From assembly GCA_038049695.1 (NCBI GenBank), contig CP142456.1, positions 24,291,001 to 24,355,000 on the forward strand: 64,000 nt of DNA. Direction: 5' to 3'. Positions 56,001-64,000 of the stretch are shown piece after piece. The stretch's first letter is position 1; every line of letters begins with the position of its first letter. The notes beneath the pieces are model-generated. The model did no database searches. It was not told the origin of the DNA and was given only the letters and a program-made list of their open reading frames with translations. This DNA is from Cinnamomum chago. Lineage: Eukaryota; Streptophyta; Magnoliopsida; Laurales; Lauraceae. The translations under genes and the position numbers were made by a program.

Positions 56001-56915
56001 ATGCCTCCAAAGACCAGATACGGTGGCGGAGGACCATCGAAGCCCCAAAAAGCATCGTCCTTGCCGCTACGGGAGCAACCTGCATTTCCACCATTCTTGC
56101 AGTTGCAACTAGCCCAGCCGGTTGTTCCAGAACCACCCCCTGGCCTTCATTCTGCTCTTCTTCCCCCTCCTGGACCGACCGGGGCTCCTCCCATCGGCTA
56201 GGAGCCATCAGGGACCCCGCGTCAGAGGAGGTCAGGGAGAAAGTCGAGTGCCGCATACGTGGAGGGCATCGTCCAATCGGCCTCTTCGTCTCGACCCATA
56301 ATCACGCGCCTCCGCCAAGATAGCCGTCGTGATGCTCCTCACCACACTGGTGAGCGGCCACACGGCGGTCCGCAGCAGAACGCCTCCACGACGGACCTTC
56401 GACGACGAGGCAAGACCCCTGTCAGGGCGGGGTCCCGTCAGTCCCACGAGCACGTCCACGATGACGGCCAGTCCTTTCATCAAACCCATGGAGCCCGAAA
56501 TGACAATCCCCTGCTCAAAGAGCTCAATGCCCAGCACCAGGCCCTCCAAGATAAAGACGAGGTGATTCGTCGCCTCGAGGAGCGGCTCGAAATGAATGAG
56601 AGGAAGTCTCGTGGTCCACCTCCCCGGCGACAGCAGGCCCACCCGGACAACCGAGACCTGAGGCAGGTCCTCAACAGCAGAAGGAGATACCGCTGTGAGG
56701 AGGAGGGCTCGAGCAGCAGTCATCTGCCTAGTGGCCTCGGGGGATCGCGACACGAGCCGGAATCACCGAGACCAGATGATCGGGCGGACTTCAAGGAGTT
56801 ACTAGACCATTACGTCAAACAGGAGGTCCAGGCTCGCTTGGCCGAGGTCGGGTTTGCCCGAGACCGGACCGACGAATGTGAAGAAAGCGACCAGGGCATG
56901 TCCCCCTTCTCGTAG
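56001..56915 (+). pseudogene. Second Tat gag, N-terminal part, with TAG stops
   Basis: ATG 56001 opens a Pro-rich start (MPPKTRYGGGGPSKPQK). The frame meets TAG at 56199-56201 and again at 56913-56915, but codes sensibly on both sides: an Arg/His-rich linker, a short coiled coil (LLKELNAQHQALQDKDEVIR, RRLEERLEMNERK) and DFKELLDHYVKQEVQARLAE. Tat gag proteins usually have such a charged N-terminus before the capsid core. Each TAG is at a place where Gln fits (IG-EPSG and SPFS-EI). Confidence 0.8.
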
Positions 56916-59522
56916 GAGATTAAAAATTTCTCTCTCCCCGAGAGATTTAGCGTCCCGAGGTTCGTCCTTTATGACGAAGCCTCGGACCCAGAAGCACATC
57001 TGCGGCATTTCACTCAGCGGATGTCGGTCTGGGGGGACGTCGGTCTCTTGAACTGCAGGGTTTTCTCATCCAGTCTAGGAGACCTCCCCCTCTGGTGGTT
57101 CTGCGCGCTCCCCCCCGGATCGGTCTCGAGCTGGCGGCAGCTCCGAAGCTCTTTCCTTGAAAAGTTTCAAGCACACCGCGTCATCCCAAAGATAGGTAGC
57201 AATCTCATGGCGATTTGGATGAAAGACGGTGAGAGTATCACTGCTTTCGCCAGGAGATTCTGGACGATATACAGCCAGATTACCGACGCCAACGACGAAG
57301 TAGTCATCATGTGCTTCAGGGAGGGCTTACTCCCAGGAAACGAACTCCGCAGAGACTTGGTCCGGAACCCTGTGGCTACAATGAAAGCACTAATGGCAAG
57401 GGTAAAGCAGTACATTGAGCAAGAGGAGGACGAGGCCCACGGCACAGAGCGGTTTGGATTCCCAAAGAAGCACCAAGCCTCCACCGGGGAAGGAACATTC
57501 CCCAGGCCGAGGTCGGATAAGAGGAAGCCCGCCCGCTCTTTCTCAATCTCCTCGGATAAAAGCAAGAGACCAAGGTTCCAACCCCCCAAGCCTGTCGGCG
57601 ATTCCTACAGAGCCATCAGTGTTGTGTTCAAGGAGCCCATTTACAGAATCCTGAACAAGATCAAGGCAGAACCGTACTTCCAGTGGCCGTGGCCGATGAT
57701 GAGCGACCCGTCTACCCGAGACCAGCAGAAGAACTGCTCCTATCACAAGCAGCACGGGCACATGACCGAAGACTGCTTTGCGCTGAAGTCCCACCTTGAA
57801 AGGCTCGTTAAAGACGGGCACCTCCAAGAGTACATCAAGAAGGAAGAAAGGGTTAACCAAACTCAGCGGCGCACTCCACCCAGTGAAGACCAGGACACTG
57901 ACGAACCAGCAGGCATCATCAACGTCATCCACCTGGGCCCCTCCCCAAGCAAAGAAAGCGCCCGAGCTCGGTCAGAGGCCAGGAGGGCTGCCCACGGCAA
58001 GCAGGTGATGTCGGCAGAATTAGAAAGCGCCCCGAAGAGGGTGAAGACGGAAAGGCCCAGGATTTGGTTCTCAGATGAGGACCTGAAGGGAGTCCAGCTC
58101 CTCCATAATGACGCCCTCATCCTCACCCTGCGACTCAACAATTACACCACCAAGAGCATCCTTGTGGATCCGGGGAGCTCCTCCGAGGTCATCTACTATA
58201 GCTGTTTTAAGCAGCTTGGCCTAACCGAATCCGACCTGCAGGAGGCTCATGTCCCTCTAGTGGGGTTCAGCGCCGAACCAGTGTACCCCAAAGACAGGAT
58301 CTCACTCGAAGTCCGGATCGGAGGCGCCACGAAGATGGCAGACTTTATGGTAGTGGACACGCCATCCCCCTACAATGTGATCATGGGACGAAGTTGGCTG
58401 CATGCCATGGAAGCAGTGCCCTCCACCCTACATCAAAAACTCAAGTTTCCATTAGCAAAGCCTGACGGGGCGTTCGAGATTGTGACTGTGTGCGGAAATC
58501 AGCAGATGGCCCGAGAATGCCTCATAGCCGTAACACCTGGGGAGGCGGAGCCGAGACAAGTGCATATGGCCGACCTCGAAGCCGAGATTGAGGATGTTGG
58601 GCGGACAGCAGGGCAGAAAAGCATAGAGGACCTCACCGAGGTCAGGATCAATCCCGAGGACCCCGAGCGCTACTTCATGCTGGGTAGCCAGCTCCCCGAC
58701 ACCGAGAAGGCCGAGCTGCTAGACTTCCTACTTCTGAATAAGGATGTCTTCGCCTGGACTCCATATGAGATGCCAGGAATTGACCCCGAGGTCATGTGTC
58801 ACAAGCTGAATGTGGATCCCGGACACAAGCCCATAGTGCAGAAGGCTCGCAGGGCAGGGATCCCGCAGACACAGGCAGTAATCGAAGAGGTGGATAAGCT
58901 CCTCGAGGCTAGGGCGATCCGCGAGGTGCACTATCCCCAGTGGCTCTCCAACACAGTGGTGGTAAAAAAGAAAAGCAGCAAATGGAGGGTCTGCGTGGAT
59001 TTCATCGACCTTAACAAAGCGTGCCCCAAGGACAGCTTCCCCCTCCCAAAGATCGATCAGATGATCGACGCCACCTCGGGACATGACAGGATGAGTTTCC
59101 TAGACGCCTACCGAGGTTACCATCAGATCCCACTGCACGAACCAGATGAGGAAAAAACTGCATTTATAACACCTCGAGGCATCTACTGTTATAAGGTAAT
59201 GCCCTTCGGACTGAAGAATGCCGGGGCAACGTATCAGCGGCTGGTCACGAGAATGTTCCAGAACCAACTCGGGAAGACGATGGAGGTCTATATTGATGAC
59301 ATGATAGTCAAGTCCAAGGAGTCGCAAAACCACCTGGCGGACCTACGCCAAACATTTGCCATCCTCCGCAAGTTCCAGCTCAAACTGAATGCTTCCAAGT
59401 GTGCGTTTGGCGTCGGCTCTGGCAAATTCCTGGGCAGCTTGGTGACCAGAAGAGGGATCGAGGCTAATCCCGAGCAAATTGCAGCCATCCAGTCAGTCCA
59501 GCGTCCCACCTCGGCCAAGTAG
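56916..59522 (+). CDS. Second Tat gag core, protease and RT
   Basis: Same frame as the gag start, open for 868 codons. Gag core about 56920-57440 (FSLPERFSVPRFVLYDEASD, AFARRFWTIYSQITDANDEV, FREGLLPGNELRRDLV); a CX2HX4 knuckle-like CSYHKQHGHMTEDC (about 57738); retropepsin ILVDPGSSSEVIY with Asp at 58167 and NVIMGRSWLHAM (about 58375); RT from about 58760 with WRVCVDFIDLNKACPKDSFP, MPFGLKNAGATYQRL and YIDD at 59289-59300. The frame closes at TAG 59520-59522 in a position before VQRLTGMAAALNRF, where the family simply continues. Protease has DPG in place of DTG/DSG, as in the first Tat element. Confidence 0.9.
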   Translation, partial: EIKNFSLPERFSVPRFVLYDEASDPEAHLRHFTQRMSVWGDVGLLNCRVFSSSLGDLPLWWFCALPPGSVSSWRQLRSSFLEKFQAHRVIPKIGSNLMAIWMKDGESITAFARRFWTIYSQITDANDEVVIMCFREGLLPGNELRRDLVRNPVATMKALMARVKQYIEQEEDEAHGTERFGFPKKHQASTGEGTFPRPRSDKRKPARSFSISSDKSKRPRFQPPKPVGDSYRAISVVFKEPIYRILNKIKAEPYFQWPWPMMSDPSTRDQQKNCSYHKQHGHMTEDCFALKSHLERLVKDGHLQEYIKKEERVNQTQRRTPPSEDQDTDEPAGIINVIHLGPSPSKESARARSEARRAAHGKQVMSAELESAPKRVKTERPRIWFSDEDLKGVQLLHNDALILTLRLNNYTTKSILVDPGSSSEVIYYSCFKQLGLTESDLQEAHVPLVGFSAEPVYPKDRISLEVRIGGATKMADFMVVDTPSPYNVIMGRSWLHAMEAVPSTLHQKLKFPLAKPDGAFEIVTVCGNQQMARECLIAVTPGEAEPRQVHMADLEAEIEDVGRTAGQKSIEDLTEVRINPEDPERYFMLGSQLPDTEKAELLDFLLLNKDVFAWTPYEMPGIDPEVMCHKLNVDPGHKPIVQKARRAGIPQTQAVIEEVDKLLEARAIREVHYPQWLSNTVVVKKKSSKWRVCVDFIDLNKACPKDSFPLPKIDQMIDATSGHDRMSFLDAYRGYHQIPLHEPDEEKTAFITPRGIYCYKVMPFGLKNAGATYQRLVTRMFQNQLGKTMEVYIDDMIVKSKESQNHLADLRQTFAILRKFQLKLNASKCAFGVGSGKFLGSLVTRRGIEANPEQIAAIQSVQRPTSAK

Positions 59523-61421
59523 GTCCAGCGACTCACAGGAATGGCTGCTGCACTCAACCGCTTCATCAGCCGAGCCTCGGATAAGTGCCGTCCATTCTTT
59601 CAGCTCCTGAAGAAAAGTTTCAAGTTCCAATGGACTCCTGAATGCGACCTGGCACTGGAAACGCTCAAAAGGTACCTCTCCTCACCACCACTTTTGTCCA
59701 CTCCGTCGCAAGACGATTTTCTCTATCTTTACCTTGCAGTCTCGGACCATGCGGTGAGCTCGGTGCTGGTTCGAGAAAGCGACAAGCAGCAGTACCCCAT
59801 CTAGTACACCAGCAAAACCCTGCTCGACGCTGAGACCAGGTACCTGCCACTTGAAAAGCTAGCACTAGCACTGATCAGCGCTTCTCGCAAGCTCTCCCAT
59901 TACTTCCAGACGCACACGGTGGTGGTCATCACGGAATTCCCACTCAAATCCCTCTTCCGCAAGGCGGACTTTTCTGGCCGCATCTCCAAGTGGGCCGTCG
60001 AGCTGGGTCAGTTCGATATCCAATATCAACCCAGAACGGCAATCAAGGCACAAGTCCTGGCAGACTTCGCCGTCGAATTCACCTCTCCTAGTTCGGCACC
60101 GACCTCGCTTGATACCGAACTGGGGGACTCCAAGGGCAAGGATAAAGCTGAAACCGAGACCAAGGAAGATCGATCCTGGAATAAATATCTTGAGTCATCC
60201 TGGAAAATCTTCGTTGACGGATCGTCAACATCCAAAAGAGCAGGTGCCGGCGTTGTCCTTCAATCCCCGGAAGGACTAGTCATAGAGCAAGCACTAACCC
60301 TTGACTTCAAAGCATCAAACAATGAAGCAGAATATGAAGCAATGATCGCTGGTCTCGGCAGTGCAAAAGTGCTGGGGGCGCGTCGGGTGGCAGTCTTCAG
60401 TGACTCCCAGTTGGTGACGAGCCAGTTGAGCGGAGATTACCAAGCCAGAGACGAAAGAATGATGGCCTACCTAGCCCACACCAGGCAGCTCCTCTCCCAG
60501 TTTGAAAAAGCTGAAGTCAGGCAAATCGGCAGGGAGTCCAATCGCCATGCAGACGCACTAGCAAGCTTGGCCTCGGCCGTAGAAGCTGGGAAGAGAAGGA
60601 CAGTTGATGTGGGGACGCCGGAGAGACCGAGCATAGAGCTCCTTCCAGTTCGGCAAGTGTTGTGCACCGATCTCGGTCCCAGCTGGATGGACCCAATCAT
60701 GACATTCTTGAGAGAAGATAAGCTCCCCGAAGACAAGACTGAAGCTCACAAGGTCAGGCTGAAAGCAGCTCACTTCTGGCTATCACCGGACGAAAAGCTC
60801 TACAGAAAATCCTATTCAGGACCATACCTCCAATGCGTCCATCCGAGCAAAGTGGAGGACTTCCTCTTTGAAATTCACGAAGGAATCTGTGGAAGCCACA
60901 TCGGGGGAAGGTCACTGGCTTACAGAGCTATCAGCCAGGGCTACTGGTGGCCCTACATGCAAAAGGATGCCCAAATCTACGCCAGGAAATGCGAAAAATG
61001 CCAGAAGTTCTCCCATTCCCTTCACCAGCCAGCTCGGGACCTTAGCCCTATCTCTAGTCCTTGGCCCTTCGCTCAATGGGGGCTAGACATTATGGGGCCT
61101 CTTCACCAAACTCCAGGAAATAAGAAATGGCTGATGGTGGGCACCGACTACTTCACGAAATGGATTGAGGCGGAGGCCTTATCCTCCATCACCGAGCACG
61201 ACACAAAAAATTTCTTATGGAAGAACATCGTCACACGATTCGGGATCCCCAGGACCCTGGTCTCGGACAACGGAACCCAATTCGACTCAAAATTCTTCAA
61301 AAACTTCTGCCAGGGGCTCGGCATCAGGAACCTCTATGCAACCCCGGCCTACCCACAGAGCAATGGGCAAGCAGAGATCTCAAACAAAAGTGGTCCTGGA
61401 CGGACTCAAGAAAAGGCTTGA
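59523..61421 (+). pseudogene. Second Tat RNase H, archaeal-type RNase H and integrase
   Basis: Continues the same frame after TAG 59520. RNase H (59541-60060: ASDKCRPFFQLLKKSFKFQW; a TAG at 59802-59804 before YTSKTLLDAETRY; SGRISKWAVELGQFDIQYQP). Archaeal-type RNase H (60180-60590: WKIFVDGSSTSKRAGAGVVL, Asp at 60216; NNEAEYEAMIAGL; FSDSQLV; NRHADALASLAS). Integrase (60850-61380: HEGICGSHIGG, CEKCQKF, Asp 61146 in GTDYFTKW, Asp 61266 in SDNGTQF, Glu 61374 in GQAE). The frame then runs into one extra A (61386-61389) and stops falsely at 61421. The dual RNase H marks the Tat lineage. Confidence 0.9.
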
Positions 61422-61923
61422 CAAAGCTAAAGGCAGATGGATGGAAGAATTGCCGAATGTCCTGTGGGCGTACAGAACCACCCCGAGGCGGTCCACTTCG
61501 GCATCCCCTTTTTCATTGGCCTACGGGATGGAAGCTGTAATCCCTCTCGAGGTCGGCCTCCCGACCTTAAGGACAAATCTCTTCGATCAAGGGTAGAACG
61601 AGATGAACCTCGCCAGAGAGCTCTACCTAGCCGAGGAACGGAGGGAAGCAGCATCCGTGCGTCTGGCCGCCTATCAGCAGCAGGTGTCCAGAGGGTATAA
61701 TCAGAAGGTTAGAGAAAGAAGGTTCTCGGTTGGAGAACTCGTCTTGAAGAAAGCGCTCACAGCTGATAAAGATCCTAATGAAGGTAAACTCGCGCCAAAC
61801 TGGCTCGGCCCCTACAAAGTAGTCTCAGTCTCAGGAAGGTCGGCCTACAGACTTGAAGGGATGGATGGCAAGGAGTTGCCACGACCATGGAACGCTGCAC
61901 ACCTCAAGAAATATTACTTCTAG
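61387..61923 (+). pseudogene. Second Tat integrase C-terminus in the +1 frame
   Basis: After the extra A the frame reads VVLDGLKKRLDKAKGRWMEE, LPNVLWAYRTTPRRSTSASP and AVIPLEVGLPTLRTNLFDQG, then TAG at 61594-61596, then LARELYLAEERREAASVRLA, FSVGELVLKK, WLGPYKVV and HLKKYYF with a final TAG at 61921-61923. The ending matches the usual Tat integrase C-terminus, so the true pol end is 61923. Confidence 0.88.
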
Positions 61924-62006
61924 TTGTATTCAAAATGATTGATTAATAAAGAAGAGCCTTTTGACAAAGATCTGCCTTGTGTCTTTCCAGTTGTAAGCAG
62001 GGCTCT

Positions 62007-62200
62007 GGCCCTCGCGCCAGCCTCTTTGAGTTCGGTCACAGGACCAACTCCCCAAGGCCCCGGCCCTCGCGCCAGCCTCTTTGAGTTCGGTCACAGGACC
62101 AACTCCCCAGGGCCCCGGCCCTCGCGCCAGCCTCTTTGAGTTCGGTCACAGGACCAACTCCCCAAGGCTCAGGCCCTCAAGCCAGCCTCCTAGAAACCCT
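62007..62200 (+). repeat. 55-bp tandem repeat, 3.5 copies, after the second Tat pol
   Basis: Units start at 62007, 62062, 62117 and 62172 with GGCCCTCGCGCCAGCCTCTT; the first three are nearly identical and the last decays after 30 bp. It occupies the same place, just after pol, as the arrays of the first Tat element but is unrelated in sequence. Confidence 0.92.
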
Positions 62201-62651
62201 CGGCACGGAGTTCGGCCTACACATAAGTTTGGTCCAGACCCCTCTAGTTACCAAAGAGTGCTCACCAAAAATAAAGATACGACCCCGGCTCTCCAGCGAA
62301 CGGGCCGCATCTCGGGTTATGAGCCCAAACTAATTTCAAATTCCTTCCTAAGGTATTTCTCCCATAAGCTTGTCTTTAGAGCCTAGCCATTGGTCTAGAG
62401 GCAGCCTAGTATACTCACCGAAGGGGTTCGCCATCCTAAGACAGAAAGGTGGGTTAAAGTCTGGATGCTTTACCGACCTCAAGGACTTGCAAGTTTTCGC
62501 ACCAAAACATCCACATCACATAGCAGAAAGAAAGAGATAAGAAAACTGCTGGGGAATCAAAAGAGAAATTCGTTCTTTTCATTGATGGAAGAATGAATAC
62601 AGAGCTTTTCGTACAAATCTGAAAGAAAAAAGAAGAAAAATCCTATGGCTT
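62201..62651. other. Second Tat 3' untranslated spacer
   Basis: No coding frame recognised. It separates the 55-bp repeat from the minus-strand gene and would hold that gene's 3' end. Confidence 0.5.
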
Positions 62652-64000
62652 CTAGGGCGCCGCTTCTTTATTTTCTGGAGCTGGAGGATCTGATGGGGCA
62701 GGAGCATCAGATGGAGGAGCCGGAGGGGGAGCCAGGGCCGCTTCGGCCTCGGTGGGGGTCGGAGGAGGAGGAGGCACGTCTGGAACTTCGATAGGGGTCC
62801 CAGGAGGGTTGGAGCCAGGCTCTGATTCTGAACCCGACACTGCAGGCTGGAACTTAGGGAGGTCCGCGAATATGGGGGCATCTTCAGGAACCCCATATTT
62901 GCGGAGAGCCTCCTTGCACCCCATCTCGAACAGCACCGGGCTCAGATCCATAATTTGAGCCACATACTCCTCCGATGCCCAGTCCACTCCATCTTGATAA
63001 GCTTTCGCGGCCTGGGCCCTCAGGGTGGACTCGACATCGGCCCTCTCTTTCCTGGAGGCCTCGAGCTCGGTCTCTTTCCTGGCCAGTTCGTTCTGCTTTT
63101 CGGCAAGCTCGACCTCCCTCTTTACGAGCTCGGCCCCCTTCGCGGCGAGCTCGGCCTCCAGTTGAGCCGCCCTCCTCGCCTTATCATCAACGGCACCCCT
63201 CAGGTTTTTGTTCTCGCCCTGCAACTTGATAATTTCGGCCTTTGCCGCTTGTTGCTCAGTTGCGGACTGGGCGAGCTTCTCCTCCGCCTTCTTTATTTCG
63301 GCCGCGCTGGCCTCTAGCGCACCCCCATCTTCTTCTTCTCCTTCTCCAGGGCGGCGATATAGGCAGTTCTTTCCGCCAGCCTATCCATTAGCACCTAAGT
63401 CCTCTGTACATTCTACAAAAGGATAAAAATAGTAAGGGGAGGAAGAAGACTACCTCAAGCGACGCCCTCATCGTCTGATGAAGTAGACCCGCCAACGCAA
63501 CCTTCTTGTGCTTCTCCATGTCCAAGGGGAGGGCACATCCCCGGCCAAGGGCCACGACCGACTCCCAGCTGGAGCCCAGCCGCTCCCCCATGGTCATGGG
63601 CTCGTTGGGGTTGAGGTCGAAGTTGGGCCTCCAAGGTGCCGGCACTGAAGGCTGGGCCTGCGACTCCGCTCCTTGGAGCCTCCCCTCCATGCCCGCCAGG
63701 CGAGGCCTCTTCTCGGGAGGGGGCCCCTCGCCCTCCTTTCCGGCCTCAACGGGCCGAGACCGGGTATCCCTCTGCGGCTGCGGCGGAGGCGGCAGAACTT
63801 CCTTCGCGGGCTCGACCACCCGCGGCCTGCTGTCCTTGAGCGGACGAGATTCCTTGGGCAGCCGGACCTCCTTGGGGGGTTCCACCGATCTCCCCTTCTT
63901 AGCTTTTGAGGAGGCGACCCCGGCCGCTCCCGACGCTGCTCCCGACGAGAAGGAGGAAGCAGCCGCTGCGGAGCCTTGGGAGGCGCCCGACCCACTAGGG
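62652..64000 (-). pseudogene. Antisense coiled-coil gene of the second Tat element, 5'-partial
   Basis: On minus the frame is open from the window edge to about 63454: low-complexity Ser/Ala, then Pro/Arg/Lys-rich sequence, PNFDLNPNEPMTMGERLGSS, and DMEKHKKVALAGLLHQTMRA. A GT at 63453 and AG at 63413 could bound a 41-bp intron, very short for a plant. Then MDRLAERTAYIAALEKEKKK (after a TAG at 63397-63395), a one-base shift near 63330, and a long coiled coil (LQGENKNLRGAVDDKARRAA, KREVELAEKQNELARKETEL) followed by AQIMDLSPVLFEMGCKEALR and a Pro-rich tail ending at TAG 62654-62652. This type of gene is often annotated as a putative gypsy-type transposon protein. It matches the first Tat antisense gene in place, strand and coiled coil, not clearly in sequence. 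Confidence 0.7.

Overview
The window is a block of nested transposable elements from a flowering-plant nuclear genome. The evidence is wall-to-wall LTR retrotransposons of plant lineages (two Ty3/gypsy Tat elements with a second, archaeal-type RNase H; a Ty3/gypsy chromovirus; at least four Ty1/copia elements), initiator-Met tRNA primer sites of plant type, a CACTA transposon terminus, and short plant gene exons with GT..AG borders. I see no intact cellular gene, rRNA, tRNA or CRISPR array.

Layout. 1-12260: 3' two thirds of a Tat element on + (pol, tandem arrays, a spliced antisense coiled-coil gene, three hairpins, PPT, 3' LTR). 12370-18185: two partial minus-oriented chromovirus-type LTRs (A, B) enclosing a decayed minus-strand copia. 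18186-24652: AT-rich LTR debris, no genes. 24653-44715: an old + strand copia split by a GTGGGNCCCAC repeat tract, by a young 8,480-bp copia (26460-34939, TSD ACCCA) and by a minus-strand chromovirus (35905-44477, TSD CCGGG). 44990-50587: a third + strand copia whose gag is interrupted by a solo chromovirus LTR (45971-49052). 50588 onward: a CACTA end with subterminal inverted repeats inserted in that gag. 51300-55200: LTR debris and short minus-strand exons (an unrecognised one, enolase-like, glutamate carboxypeptidase/AMP1-like). 55297-64000: a second, GC-richer Tat element running off the window (5' LTR, PBS, gag-pol, 55-bp tandem repeat, antisense coiled-coil gene).

Themes worth following. 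(1) Both Tat elements carry a tandem array just after pol and then a minus-strand coiled-coil gene; in the first one the gene has four exons that join in frame, all introns phase 1. (2) LTRs of unrelated families carry clusters of perfect or near-perfect short palindromes, different in sequence but alike in design, up to a 30-bp perfect palindrome. (3) Three 28-nt hairpins before the first Tat 3' LTR show a compensatory base-pair change. (4) All five in-frame stops of the second Tat polyprotein, and all four in the chromovirus gag, are TAG, mostly where Gln is expected, as CAG-to-TAG decay at methylated CHG sites would give.

All comparisons were made by eye; family names come from motif recognition, not database searches.
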